58,405 nucleotides of DNA from Planktosalinus sp963977065 (GCA_963977065.1 CAXBNF010000017.1:1-58405), one strand, 5' to 3'; counted from the stretch's first letter, positions 7,302 through 16,381 are shown. The notes: a model not told the origin generated them from the sequence alone. A program made the numbers and translations.

Positions 7302-8936
7302 TTAGTTTTTAATAATTTTTTTTATAACTGTTAAATCTGTTCCAGTAATTTTTAAAAAATAATTACCTTTTTTAAGTGTTGACATATTTAGTCTGAGGGA
7401 TGTATCATTATTCTTTAAATTCATAATTTTATGACCAAGTGTCGAGTATATATCAATATTTTTAATAAGAAACTCACTCTCTAAATATAAAAAATCATCT
7501 ACAGGGTTTGGGTAAAATTTAAAATCTAATTTTGAAGTATTGTTGTGTAAATTTAGATTTTCATCTTCAATAACATATAATTCAAATCCTATACTTGTGT
7601 CATAACAGGCAACAAAAAAAAGTTTTCCATTTGATTCTACAATTTTAGAAGCAACAGGAAAAGGGCTAGTATAATTTGAATACAAAGGGTATATAGGGGT
7701 TAAACTTTCAACTGTACCATCAGTTTTCCACCAATTATCACCAAATTCTGTATAGTTGTCAGTGCCTATGAAATATAGCCATCCGTTGTAAACAATTAAA
7801 TTTTTTTTAGCTCCAACAAAATGCCCCGGATATAAGTCATAAAAAAGTTGCGTGCCCTGCTCAGTCCCATCAGTAAACCAAAGTTCTCCTCCATGTGTTC
7901 CATCATTTGCTATAAAAAACAATTGATTATTATATTCAGTCAAATAACGCGGATCACTTGAATATGAAGGATTTATATTTTTTAAAATAATGGTATTTGG
8001 TTGAGTCCCATCAGTATGCCAAAGTTCTCTGTCAAATGTTCCATCCATCATATTAAAGTATAATTTATTATTAAAAACAGTCAAATAATTAGGACCAAAA
8101 AAAGGATTACCAGCTCCTGGATAAATATCTTTAACTAAAACAGTACCAATCTCTGTTCCATCTGTTTTCCATAATTCACGTCCAGATTGACTGTGTCTTG
8201 CTGAAAAAAACAATTCATCACCCATTTGAGCGAAATTTTGAGGGTCACTGCTTGCACTGCCTCCTATGTTTTTTATTAAATTCGTACCTTGCTCAGTACC
8301 ATCACTAATCCAAGGTTCAATATTTGATTGTCCATTTTTATATAACACATTAAAAACAATGTTATCATTAAACTTAAAAAAATTATGAGGTACACTACTA
8401 TAGGTTCCTTGGTCAATATTTTTTACTAAGTAGGTGCCTTCTACTGTTCCATCAGTAGCCCAAAGTTCAACACCATGTATTCCATCATCTGCACTAAAAA
8501 ACATCAGATTATTTACAATACCCATTACTTTCCCTGGGCCAAGGTTATAAGGAATTAAGTTAGGCATGAATATTTCAGTACCTTCATTTGTTCCATCAGT
8601 TTTCCAAATATTATTATAACCAATTCCTGAATTTGCAATAAAATACAATAAGCCATTAAACTCGATAAAGGAATTTGGATTTCCACTTTCTGGCCCCGGA
8701 TAAAGATCTTTTATCAAATGGGTCCCATCTTCAGTACCATCTGATACCCAAAGTTCATTTCCATGAATTCCCTCATTTGCACCAAAAAAAAGTTTATTAT
8801 TAAAATTATATAAATTTGTTGGTTTAAAACCATTTTCAAAACCTCCCGGATGTATATCTTTGACTAAAATTGCATTTTGAGACAATACTAAGTTTGATAT
8901 TGCAAGAAAAAATAAAATAAAATAGTACTTATTCAT
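7302..8936 (-). CDS. Secreted ELWxxDGT-repeat protein with type IX sorting domain
   Basis: 544 residues: signal peptide (about 1-19, ending LVLSQ), then eight repeats of the form ELWxxDGTxxGTxLxKDIxPG (for example ELWVSDGTEDGTHLIKDLYPG-like units, with NxWKTDGT variants) covering residues 25-450, and a C-terminal type A T9SS sorting domain from about 470 (LDFKFYPNPVDDFLYLES to TVIKKIIKN). The repeats probably form a beta-propeller-like fold. The T9SS tail predicts export across the outer membrane and release or surface attachment. No catalytic motif is visible. It is flanked by convergent genes upstream and a co-directional esterase, with no clear terminator at 7217-7301. Confidence 0.9.
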   Translation of the reverse strand: MNKYYFILFFLAISNLVLSQNAILVKDIHPGGFENGFKPTNLYNFNNKLFFGANEGIHGNELWVSDGTEDGTHLIKDLYPGPESGNPNSFIEFNGLLYFIANSGIGYNNIWKTDGTNEGTEIFMPNLIPYNLGPGKVMGIVNNLMFFSADDGIHGVELWATDGTVEGTYLVKNIDQGTYSSVPHNFFKFNDNIVFNVLYKNGQSNIEPWISDGTEQGTNLIKNIGGSASSDPQNFAQMGDELFFSARHSQSGRELWKTDGTEIGTVLVKDIYPGAGNPFFGPNYLTVFNNKLYFNMMDGTFDRELWHTDGTQPNTIILKNINPSYSSDPRYLTEYNNQLFFIANDGTHGGELWFTDGTEQGTQLFYDLYPGHFVGAKKNLIVYNGWLYFIGTDNYTEFGDNWWKTDGTVESLTPIYPLYSNYTSPFPVASKIVESNGKLFFVACYDTSIGFELYVIEDENLNLHNNTSKLDFKFYPNPVDDFLYLESEFLIKNIDIYSTLGHKIMNLKNNDTSLRLNMSTLKKGNYFLKITGTDLTVIKKIIKN

Positions 8937-8968
8937 ATTAGTGATGTTTAATTTATAAATATATTATT

Positions 8969-9628
8969 TTAAATCCGTTTCTCCAACCACCCCTTCAACT
9001 CAAAAAAGTTTTGAGGTGCCACACCGTGACCAACATTGAATTCACTGTATTGATTTTTTACATTCAATTTATCAAGAAATGGTTTTGCTTTTCTGGCCCA
9101 TTCCACAGGGATTACTTGATCCACGCTTCCGTGAGAGCAGTAAAAATCTAAGGAGGAGTAATCTTTTTTATTGAGGTCTTCAGGCAATAAATCTTCATTG
9201 ATGTATCCGCTTAGCGCGATTACATTCTTTACTTTTTCGGGATAATTTAAGGCCACCGCATAACTCAAGATGGTTCCTTGACTAAAGCCCAGCAACGTGA
9301 CATTATCTTTATCCACATCATAAGAAGTAACTGCTTCATTAATAAATTGAGCGATTAAATCCCGAGAAACCTTAGCTTGCTCGGTATCACTGAACTTTCC
9401 TGCGCTATTGTCAAAATAAATGGCATACCAGGCGTTTCCATAAGGTTGCATAGCGAATGGAGCTCGCGCTGATATAATAAACAACTCTTCAGGCAATTCT
9501 GAAGCAAATGAAAATAAATCATTTTCATCACTTCCATAGCCGTGAAGCATAATGAGAAGCGGTGCTTTTGAGGCATTGTTTTTTGGTGGTCTTGTGATAT
9601 GAAAAAGTGAGAGGTCTTGGTTGTTCAT
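8969..9628 (-). CDS. Alpha/beta-hydrolase, phospholipase/carboxylesterase family
   Basis: 219 residues with no signal peptide, so cytosolic. The oxyanion region LIMLHGYGSDENDLF, the nucleophile elbow GFSQG (Ser), the Asp in SHGSVDQVIPVEWA and the final His in VGHGVAP give the complete catalytic triad of the carboxylesterase/lysophospholipase family (COG0400). The natural ester substrate is unknown. A hairpin terminator (9638-9667) separates it from the upstream co-directional membrane gene. Confidence 0.9.
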   Translation of the reverse strand: MNNQDLSLFHITRPPKNNASKAPLLIMLHGYGSDENDLFSFASELPEELFIISARAPFAMQPYGNAWYAIYFDNSAGKFSDTEQAKVSRDLIAQFINEAVTSYDVDKDNVTLLGFSQGTILSYAVALNYPEKVKNVIALSGYINEDLLPEDLNKKDYSSLDFYCSHGSVDQVIPVEWARKAKPFLDKLNVKNQYSEFNVGHGVAPQNFFELKGWLEKRI

Positions 9629-9637
9629 ATTTTAGCA

Positions 9638-9667
9638 ATAAAAATACCGCATTGAAAATGCGGTATT
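9638..9667 (-). terminator. Intrinsic terminator after the DUF4870-like genes
   Basis: 10-bp perfect stem AATACCGCAT (9643-9652) / ATGCGGTATT (9658-9667). Read on the minus strand it is followed by TTTTTAT, so it ends the transcript coming from 10377-9688. Confidence 0.75.
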
Positions 9668-9687
9668 AAAATTATTATTTTTAAAAG

Positions 9688-10017
9688 TTACTTTATAAAT
9701 TGAAACCATTCCTGAAAATTTTCACCTATAATGGGTATTAATTTTTTTTCACCCTGAATAGCGCCTACAAAACCAACCACCCAAAGTACTAAAAGTAAAA
9801 CACTTAAGATGGTTCCAAACAAACCTAGGTTTACAGCCATAGTCAGAACAGAAATAGCAATCGACAAGAGTACAAGTCCAAACATTTGTCTAAGGTGAAA
9901 GTTGGCATATTCATTTTTTTTACTCGAGTTCATAATGAAAGCAACGACCCATCCAATTAAAGTGATATAAGCAATAATTCCAATGGTTTTTCCATCATTT
10001 TCAACAGTATTTTCCAT
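9688..10017 (-). CDS. DUF4870-like small membrane protein (paralogue A)
   Basis: 109 residues from ATG 10017 (MENTVENDGK); an in-frame ATG at 10026 adds only three residues. Three hydrophobic helices (about 14-30, 46-66, 70-90) and the sequence pattern IAYITLIGWVVAF...YANFHLRQMFGL...ENFQEWFQF match the DUF4870/Tic20-like group of small inner-membrane proteins. The upstream gene encodes a clear paralogue, so this is a tandem duplication. Function unknown. Confidence 0.8.
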   Translation of the reverse strand: MENTVENDGKTIGIIAYITLIGWVVAFIMNSSKKNEYANFHLRQMFGLVLLSIAISVLTMAVNLGLFGTILSVLLLVLWVVGFVGAIQGEKKLIPIIGENFQEWFQFIK

Positions 10018-10056
10018 AATTAACATGAATTGGTTAGTTTTATAAAATTAATGATT

Positions 10057-10377
10057 TTAATCTAAAAAGGTGAACCAACTTTGAAATTTTTCACTTAAGT
10101 AAGGAATTATAGGTTTTTTCCCTTGAACGGCATATACAAAACATAAAATCCACAAGACAAAAGATATTAGCCACAAGACATCACCCAGTATAATATTTAC
10201 ATAAGCATGTGAAACTTGTGAAACAAACAAAAGAATGACCAATCCAAACATCATTTTTATATGATATGTTACATAAGCAGATTTATCTTCTTTATTCATA
10301 AAATAGGCTATAATCATTCCAATAAAGGTGATGTAAGCAATGATTGAATGATTTTTTTCTTTTTTACTAGGTACCAT
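10057..10377 (-). CDS. DUF4870-like small membrane protein (paralogue B)
   Basis: 106 residues, same architecture as the neighbour downstream: IIAYITFIGMIIAYFMN, then YVTYHIKMMFGLVIL and a closing SEKFQSWFTFLD, aligning end to end with paralogue A but with many substitutions, so the duplication is old. It is the promoter-proximal gene of the pair; its start lies 5 bases after the dihydroorotase-like stop, so the two genes may belong to that longer transcript. Confidence 0.8.
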   Translation of the reverse strand: MVPSKKEKNHSIIAYITFIGMIIAYFMNKEDKSAYVTYHIKMMFGLVILLFVSQVSHAYVNIILGDVLWLISFVLWILCFVYAVQGKKPIIPYLSEKFQSWFTFLD

Positions 10378-10382
10378 AAATC

Positions 10383-11639
10383 TTATGTATTTAAAACCAA
10401 TTTTTTATCAACATAAATCCCCAATGCTTTTCCTTTTAAAACCTGTCCCAACAATGCGCCATTTTTTGAAGTTGAAAGGATGTTTCTTTCCTCAAAAGTC
10501 CATTCTGTTGTTGGTTCAAAGAGGGTGAGGTTTGCTTCTGTTCCTTCCTCGATGGGGGATTCTTTTACTCCAAATCTTGATTTTAATCGTGTTAAAAACA
10601 AAACCGTTTCTTCAATGGTAAAGAGCGTGTTTAATGCGCCAAAGCAACTTTCTAAACCAATACTTCCAAACAGCGCATTGTCAAACTCTACATTTTTATG
10701 TTCGATATCAATGGGGTTATGTTCTGAGGTGACTCCATCGATGACACCTTCTTTCAATCCTCTAATGAGTTCTTTTTTGTCCTCGTTTGTTCTTAATGGC
10801 GGCATTAGTTTTAAATTGCTGTTGAACTCCTGTAAGGCATCATCTGTAAGGATTAAATTGTTGATGGAAACACTGCAACTTATATCTAGCCCTTTTTGTT
10901 TTGCTTCCCTAACAAGTGCAATACTTTTTTTTGTCGAAAGGGTGGGGAAGTGTAGTTTTCCATTGGTATATTCCAGTAAAAATAGGTTTCGGTTGACATG
11001 AAGTTCTTCTGCAAGAGCAGGAATACCTTTTAAGCCTAATCTTGTAGCGTTTTCCTCTTCATTGACCACACCATTTTTGGAAACGTCATTTTCATTGCAA
11101 TATGCGATGACGAGTCCGTTAAAATTTTGGGTGTATTGAAGTGCAATTTTTAAAAGGTTGGGGTTTCTTACCGGTTTTTGATAATCATAAAAAGCAACAG
11201 CTCCGGCATTCTTCATATCAAAAAGCTCAGCCAAGTCTTCACCATTGCCTTGATGTGTGAGTGCGCCTATGGGGTAAAGCCTCACAGGTTGATTTGCCGC
11301 TTTTGAAGTGAGGTACTTTATGTCTGCTTTACTATCTGTTACAGGGTTTGTGTTTGCATTGACGGCTACGTCAGTAAAACCCGATAAAGCAGCTGTTTTG
11401 AGTCCGTTTTCCAAAGTTTCACGCTCTTCAAAACCGGGTTCGCCAAAACTAACACTGCTGTCAAACCATCCTTGTGAAATGTGTAAGTTTTTGACCTTTA
11501 CTTCCTTTCGATTGTCAGGGTTCTCAATTTTAGGTGCGATTTTTTCAAAACGCCCGTTAGTGATAAGTAAATCACGTTTTTTCAAATGATGCTTGCTGGA
11601 GGCATCAACGACAGTAACCGATTTTAAGAGAATGTTCAT
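10383..11639 (-). CDS. pyrC: Dihydroorotase-like amidohydrolase without the metal-binding HxH
   Basis: 418 residues from ATG 11639. The fold and many motifs match bacterial class I dihydroorotase (DISQGWFD-like entry strand, FGEPGFEERETLENGL, TNPVTDS, TSEHNPID), but the canonical DxHVHxR is changed to DSSVSFG (residues 60-66), removing both metal-binding histidines and the substrate-binding Arg. The same pattern, as I recall it, is lineage-typical in flavobacteria. It could be a non-catalytic partner of aspartate transcarbamoylase, like the pseudo-dihydroorotases of other bacteria, or may have diverged in function. The start codon overlaps the stop of the upstream BatA-type gene in ATGA, implying translational coupling. 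Confidence 0.85.
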   Translation of the reverse strand: MNILLKSVTVVDASSKHHLKKRDLLITNGRFEKIAPKIENPDNRKEVKVKNLHISQGWFDSSVSFGEPGFEERETLENGLKTAALSGFTDVAVNANTNPVTDSKADIKYLTSKAANQPVRLYPIGALTHQGNGEDLAELFDMKNAGAVAFYDYQKPVRNPNLLKIALQYTQNFNGLVIAYCNENDVSKNGVVNEEENATRLGLKGIPALAEELHVNRNLFLLEYTNGKLHFPTLSTKKSIALVREAKQKGLDISCSVSINNLILTDDALQEFNSNLKLMPPLRTNEDKKELIRGLKEGVIDGVTSEHNPIDIEHKNVEFDNALFGSIGLESCFGALNTLFTIEETVLFLTRLKSRFGVKESPIEEGTEANLTLFEPTTEWTFEERNILSTSKNGALLGQVLKGKALGIYVDKKLVLNT

Positions 11640-13579
11640 TTTAAAAGTTTTAGTAAAAACATTTCGATAGCTAGAAAAAACAAAGCAAAAATAACAAACC
11701 ATTTCCAAAATTCACGCACACTGCTATCTTCTGCGAGTTTTTCAAAAACAGCATCAAGGCTGTTATAATTGGTGGTGCCAACCCAGTTTGCCGGGTTCAT
11801 ATAGGTCAGTTTACTTTCAGACCTTGCATAATTAAAACTCACACTTTGTAATTTTGTTTCTTTGTCAAAAACACCATAAATTCCTGCTTCTTCGGGTTGT
11901 TCATTCGTTGTAATCAGTACTTTGTTGCTGCTATTTCGCTGAAGCGGTATAAAATCAACTGTTTCATTTTTTAAACTCAATATGTGATCTTGAGGCAATG
12001 AAACCGGAACCGCAAATTCATTTTGATTTCCAATGGTGTAATACAAATCAGGTAGTGGCAGGCTTTGCTTAGCGATGCGATAGAAGGTGGGAACTACCAG
12101 CGGCGAATTGATGAAATTTGAATTTTCAGTAGTAAGAGCGCCTGTAAAAACAAAAATATTTTGACTTTGAATTAAAAAATCTGAGTTGTCCTCAAAAGAA
12201 AGTACAGGTGTATGATTGCGCGAACTTTGCCTGCCGGCAGGTAGGAGCAAAAAATGACGACCCACTTTGGGATACTGGAAATTTGTTACCTGGCCTTCAA
12301 AAACGTTTTGATAAATGGGATGTGAAAAATGAATGGTCGTAATCTGTTTTTCTTCAGATGATGATTTTGAGATTGAACCCAAATTAAATTGAGAGAAAAA
12401 GGAATTATAACTAGATAAATTTATTTCCTCAGGGGGAATAACTACAAGGCTTCCTCCATTTTCAACAAATGCATTGAGCGCATTTTGTAGCACTGTGTTA
12501 ATTTCTTCTAGTTGGTTGAGTATGATTGTATTTTGCTCCTGAAGAATATTAAAATCTAGTTGATTTAGTTGTTGTGATGTAAAATCAAACTCATCTGAAG
12601 TGTATATTTTTCTCAGGAAAGCATCACTTTCCTTGTGAATAGACAATACCTTAATCTTACTTTTTTTATTAATATTGAAATGAAATTGGTTGTCAAAAAG
12701 CAATGATTGATCTGTAATTGAAATTGTACCTTCAAAGTTTGTATCTTCAACCTCAAAAGTTGCTGTTGCAGAAGCATTTTTTTGAATCTCGACAGAAGTT
12801 CTGGCTATTAGTGCTTCTTTTTTGTAGAGAGCAATAGGAACATTTTCTTGGGCTTCACCATAATTTGATATTAAGACACTTAATTCAAGACTGGACGAAT
12901 TCACTCCTGAAATAGATATACTATCAATTACAAGATTGTTAGTATTTGAGGGTCTCATCTGTAGCGTTGAAATGTTGAGGTTACTATTGCTTAAGTCGGG
13001 AAAGTTTTCTTGCCCCTGAAAATCTGAAATCCACACAAGATTTTTAATGGTGGTTTGGTCATTGGAAAAAAAGCTTTCGGCTTTGAGCAGTGTTTCTCTT
13101 AGGTTTAGTGAATTAGAGCTGTATGATAGGTCTAGAATAGCACTTTTAAAATTGGCTGTGGTGGTTTTTTGCGAACTTGAATTGTTTGTAAACCAGCTAA
13201 GTTCTTCTGGGATGTTTGAGTTTTTAAACAGCTGTTGTGTGGCTGTTTTGAGCATTTCGCCTTGAGCTCCTTTTGCTTGTAAACTCAGTGAATTATCAAT
13301 GTAAATAACGGTCTCACTTTGGGCAGCGGCATCTGTTTTTGTGGTGCTATAGGGCTGTGCAAAAGCCAAAATGATGCACGCTAAAGCAAATAGCCTTGTT
13401 AAAAGCACCAGCCACTTTTTAAGTTGTGAGCTTTTTCTTGTTTGTAAGGTGACTTCTTTGAGAAACTTTAAGTTGGTAAAAGGTGTTTTTTGAAATTTTC
13501 TAAGCTGAAATAAGTGAACAATAATGGGAATTACTAGTAAAAGAAAAGCAAAAAGTAATTCAGGGTTTTTAAACTGCAT
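11636..13579 (-). CDS. BatA-domain membrane protein (vWFA-like periplasmic region)
   Basis: 647 residues. The N-terminal BatA/TIGR02226-type double-membrane domain is plain (MQFKNPELLFAFLLLVIPII then LKKWLVLLTRLFALACIILA, residues 1-75), followed by a von Willebrand-like segment with YIDNSLSLQAKG (a degraded MIDAS, DxSxS reduced to DNSLS), a long periplasmic region, and a last membrane helix (about 625-643). The role of these proteins in Bacteroidota is not settled; Bat proteins are linked to stress tolerance. A short palindrome-derived insertion (LPAGRQ) sits near residue 447. The stop overlaps the downstream start by 4 bases. Confidence 0.85.
   Translation of the reverse strand: MQFKNPELLFAFLLLVIPIIVHLFQLRKFQKTPFTNLKFLKEVTLQTRKSSQLKKWLVLLTRLFALACIILAFAQPYSTTKTDAAAQSETVIYIDNSLSLQAKGAQGEMLKTATQQLFKNSNIPEELSWFTNNSSSQKTTTANFKSAILDLSYSSNSLNLRETLLKAESFFSNDQTTIKNLVWISDFQGQENFPDLSNSNLNISTLQMRPSNTNNLVIDSISISGVNSSSLELSVLISNYGEAQENVPIALYKKEALIARTSVEIQKNASATATFEVEDTNFEGTISITDQSLLFDNQFHFNINKKSKIKVLSIHKESDAFLRKIYTSDEFDFTSQQLNQLDFNILQEQNTIILNQLEEINTVLQNALNAFVENGGSLVVIPPEEINLSSYNSFFSQFNLGSISKSSSEEKQITTIHFSHPIYQNVFEGQVTNFQYPKVGRHFLLLPAGRQSSRNHTPVLSFEDNSDFLIQSQNIFVFTGALTTENSNFINSPLVVPTFYRIAKQSLPLPDLYYTIGNQNEFAVPVSLPQDHILSLKNETVDFIPLQRNSSNKVLITTNEQPEEAGIYGVFDKETKLQSVSFNYARSESKLTYMNPANWVGTTNYNSLDAVFEKLAEDSSVREFWKWFVIFALFFLAIEMFLLKLLK
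12230..12241. repeat. GC-rich palindrome inside the BatA-type coding region
   Basis: CCTGCCGGCAGG is a perfect 12-base palindrome, strikingly GC-rich against its surroundings, and read in the gene's frame gives LPAGRQ. Similar palindromes recur in Bacteroidota genomes, as I recall, and produce the same PAGRQ residues when they land in genes. It looks like a short repeat inserted in frame. Confidence 0.6.
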
Positions 13580-13638
13580 TTAAAAAAAGATTTTTCAAAG
13601 ATAAAAATTGATGCGTAAATAGTACTTAATTAATTCAA

Positions 13639-14841
13639 TTATTTTTTTGGAATTTTATTGTCATCAAAAGCACTGGGAAGCAATTGTGGAATAAATTTAA
13701 TTAACAGTGGTAACAGTAGTGTTCCGCCCGGGAGCATAAAAATTGTAAGTGAGGGTATGGTTTTAAAAATGTCATACAGTTGATTTTTTATAACATTTTT
13801 TTCTTCATTGTTGAGTTCTGTATGTGTTGATTTACCCAACAAGCGCATTAATTCCTTACTTTGAGAAAGTTCTTTTGCTAATCTGTTTTTATTTCTTAGT
13901 ATGAGTAATTTAACAAGTTTTGACGATTGCTTGTAAAATTGTTTTACAGGATGGGTATATTGAAATAAATTGATTGAGGACTCATTTGATTTAACAAAAT
14001 ATTTTAGGTGGTCTAAGCTGTTAATTGCATCACTATTATTAAGTGTCAACTCAAGACAGAGTTTGTTTAAAAACTCTTTTTCAGATACTTCAAGTTGTAA
14101 ATCACTCCAGACTGCCAGTGTAGCCAAATCAAGAATGTAGTATTTTTCTAAACGATTAGTAAACAAACTAAAGTCTGATTGCTCAAGTGCAGATTTAGAA
14201 TTTTTAAAATATTTTGAATAGAGTGTTGAGGCTTCAAACATTTCAATAATTAGTAAATCATATTTTGTTTTTTTAGTTTTTGTGAGTAGTCCAAAAAAGC
14301 ACGTTTGAAGGAGTGTCGCTTCAAGTTTTTGAGGGTAATCATTAAATTGTTGGTTTGTTTCAATAAATTTTTGAAAAGTGAGTACATCAAGAAATAAAAG
14401 GGCGTTTGTCATTATATGATCAAAATTTTGTTTTTCAACACTTTTAGTCTTTTCGATGCGCTTTGCCAGTGTGAGCTCCAGTTTTTTAGAATCGCTGGAT
14501 TTAAAATTAAATTTTGGAAGTAAAGAGCGCTTTTGCTCATTAAATTTTGAGTAAAATAAATTCAGTTGTGAGATACAAACGCTATAGTCTGAATTTGGGA
14601 AGTGTTTAAAATAAATAAAAAAGAACGCTTGTAACAGATTTACTTTAGCGATTTCTTCTTTTGTTAATTCAACAGATAATTTTTGTAATTTGATGAGAGT
14701 ATTTACTGAAAAACCATAGATAAATCCGTTATTTCTGAGATTTTCGTAAAATTCAATATCGCTTTTAAAAGGAAAATTTGCCTTGGACTTTCCTAAAATA
14801 AAAATATATTTGTCAATCCAACCGGAAGATGAAGGGTTCAT
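13639..14841 (-). CDS. LETM1-related protein
   Basis: 400 residues, mostly helical and Lys/Leu-rich. The C-terminal segment (about 340-395: a KNQLYDIFKTIPSL stretch followed by FMLPGGTLLLPLLIKFIP) matches the conserved LETM1 motif of mitochondrial and bacterial homologues and includes one hydrophobic helix. The middle region (about 225-330, QLEVSEKEFLNKLCLELTL) resembles a TerB-like helical domain. In flavobacteria this family is named LETM1-related biofilm-associated protein; its biochemical role is unproven. Divergent from the DUF4331 genes; a perfect -7 element TAAATTTG (14873-14866, minus) lies 25 bases before the ATG. Confidence 0.8.
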   Translation of the reverse strand: MNPSSSGWIDKYIFILGKSKANFPFKSDIEFYENLRNNGFIYGFSVNTLIKLQKLSVELTKEEIAKVNLLQAFFFIYFKHFPNSDYSVCISQLNLFYSKFNEQKRSLLPKFNFKSSDSKKLELTLAKRIEKTKSVEKQNFDHIMTNALLFLDVLTFQKFIETNQQFNDYPQKLEATLLQTCFFGLLTKTKKTKYDLLIIEMFEASTLYSKYFKNSKSALEQSDFSLFTNRLEKYYILDLATLAVWSDLQLEVSEKEFLNKLCLELTLNNSDAINSLDHLKYFVKSNESSINLFQYTHPVKQFYKQSSKLVKLLILRNKNRLAKELSQSKELMRLLGKSTHTELNNEEKNVIKNQLYDIFKTIPSLTIFMLPGGTLLLPLLIKFIPQLLPSAFDDNKIPKK

Positions 14842-14979
14842 AAATTAGTTTGTTTTGCCATTTTGCAAATTTACATCGAATGTTTATGAATTAGTCTTCA
14901 AATATTGTCTATTTTTGGGCGTTATTACAAGTACAAGTTAAATTTAATAGAGTTTCTTTTCAATTATAAATTTAAATAT

Positions 14980-15678
14980 ATGAACAAAAAAAGTATCGTA
15001 ACAACTGCAGCAATTGTTTGTTTGCTTGTTGTTACACCTTTTCTGATTTCCGGTGATCATCTGGATGCTCCCGCTGTTACAGGAACTACCTCAGATATTA
15101 CAGGCTTTTATGCTTTTGAGGGAGAAAACCCTAACAATATTGTTTTGATTGCAAACTTACAAGGATTTCTACCTCCAGGAACAGCGACAGAAAATGCTGC
15201 TTTTGATGAAGATGTCTTGATAGAGTTCAATATTGATACTACAGGAAACTTATCTGAAGATTTGGTAATACAGGCTATCAAACGAGGAGACACTATGTAT
15301 TTCTTTGGCCCCACAGTGCCCGCATCAACCGGTCTGCAGAGTGAAATTGCCACTTTTGCACCTATGAATAAAGTATTAATTTCTGATGGAACTGCTGACG
15401 CTGAAGCAGTTGTTTCTGAAAACGATGGGATTAAATTTTTTGCAGGCCCTCGAGACGACCCTTTCTTTTTTGATTTAAACCGATTTAACTCCATTGTAAA
15501 TGAAGAAGTTTCAGGTTTTAATGCCGAAGGTGAAGACACATTTGCAGGCAACAATGTTTTAACTATTGCTGTCGAACTTCCTAAAGCAATGCTAGGTGCT
15601 GGTTCTGTTGGAACAAATCCATTTGAGCCCAATACACCCATATATTCTATGTGGGTTGAATCTAAAAGAAAACAGTAA
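14980..15678 (+). CDS. DUF4331 family protein, exported
   Basis: 232 residues from ATG 14980 (MNKKSIVTTAAIVCLLVV); an in-frame start at 14905 is discounted because the signal sequence begins at the later ATG. A hydrophobic N-terminus (about 6-24) precedes the family mark SGDHLDAPAVTGTTSDITGF. Later segments (FDEDVLIEFNIDTTGN, GPRDDPFFFDLNRFNSI, DTFAGNNVLTIAVELPKAML, MWVESKRKQ) are typical of DUF4331. Function unknown. A TATTTTTG -7 element (14910-14917) precedes it. It forms a two-gene unit with the next gene (9-base gap) and converges on an ECF sigma/anti-sigma pair. Confidence 0.85.
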   Translation: MNKKSIVTTAAIVCLLVVTPFLISGDHLDAPAVTGTTSDITGFYAFEGENPNNIVLIANLQGFLPPGTATENAAFDEDVLIEFNIDTTGNLSEDLVIQAIKRGDTMYFFGPTVPASTGLQSEIATFAPMNKVLISDGTADAEAVVSENDGIKFFAGPRDDPFFFDLNRFNSIVNEEVSGFNAEGEDTFAGNNVLTIAVELPKAMLGAGSVGTNPFEPNTPIYSMWVESKRKQ

Positions 15679-15687
15679 AATTTGAAA

Positions 15688-16362
15688 ATGAATACGATGA
15701 AGAAAATACTTTATATAAGCTTTATAGTTTTAACCACCCTGCTGTTTATACAGTGTAGTGAAGATGATAATGACAATATAATTGAACCGGAAGCAACCTG
15801 TGAAGATGGAATTCAAAATGGTGACGAAACCGGAATAGATTGTGGTGGAAGTTGTGACCCTTGTCCTGATGAGCCTGTGGGAATTGATTTTTCAGGAACC
15901 TATATTCAGGAAGATCAAGTTGGAAGACCTGCCATATCAAGAGTTTTTGTAACACCCGGTTTGAGAGATGATTACAACCTTACCATCCCTTCAGAAATGA
16001 CTTCAGCTTTTCAGGGGGATATGATGGCAAATTTAATGGTTTTAAATCCTGATTATGATACCAATGGTGGAAATGGTTTAGGTCAGGATGCAGAAACGTT
16101 TACAACACTATTATCCAAGGATGTTCTTTGGGTTGCACAAACAGGTACATCAACTTTTTATGACGGAACTACTATATTTACCGGGAGAAAACTAGGTGAT
16201 GATGTTATGGATTTTCATTTGTTACTCCTATTTGGCGGACCCGATTTTGAAAACCCTTTATTTGATGGTTCCGGAGAAATTCCACTACTTATAAGTGATG
16301 GTGTTGACGCTAATGATAAGCCTTTTTTAACAAGTTTCCCCTATGTAGCCTCACCCTTTTAA
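15688..16362 (+). CDS. DUF4331-type lipoprotein with Cys-rich CxDGxxNGxE motif
   Basis: Starts at ATG 15688 or 15697. A lipoprotein-like leader (KKILYISFIVLTTLLFIQC) places the lipidated Cys before an acidic SEDDNDN stretch, the kind of sequence linked to surface lipoproteins in Bacteroidota. Next comes a six-cysteine module, CEDGIQNGDETGIDCGGSC then DPCP, seen in many flavobacterial surface proteins. The rest (GRPAISRVFVTPGLRDDYNL, GQDAETFTTLLSKDVL, SDGVDANDKPFLTSFPY) matches what I know as the companion half of DUF4331 proteins. The Gln before the lipidated Cys is unusual. A terminator follows 19 bases after the stop. Confidence 0.78.
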   Translation: MNTMKKILYISFIVLTTLLFIQCSEDDNDNIIEPEATCEDGIQNGDETGIDCGGSCDPCPDEPVGIDFSGTYIQEDQVGRPAISRVFVTPGLRDDYNLTIPSEMTSAFQGDMMANLMVLNPDYDTNGGNGLGQDAETFTTLLSKDVLWVAQTGTSTFYDGTTIFTGRKLGDDVMDFHLLLLFGGPDFENPLFDGSGEIPLLISDGVDANDKPFLTSFPYVASPF

Positions 16363-16381
16363 TAACGAATTATATTTTTTT

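Noticed and set aside
10480..11001. Plus-strand ORF of 173 codons inside the dihydroorotase-like gene
   Set aside because: Shadow of the minus-strand gene; low-complexity Ser/Phe-rich translation.
15108..15641. Minus-strand ORF of 177 codons over the DUF4331 gene
   Set aside because: Fully antisense to a gene with signal peptide and family motifs; no homology seen.
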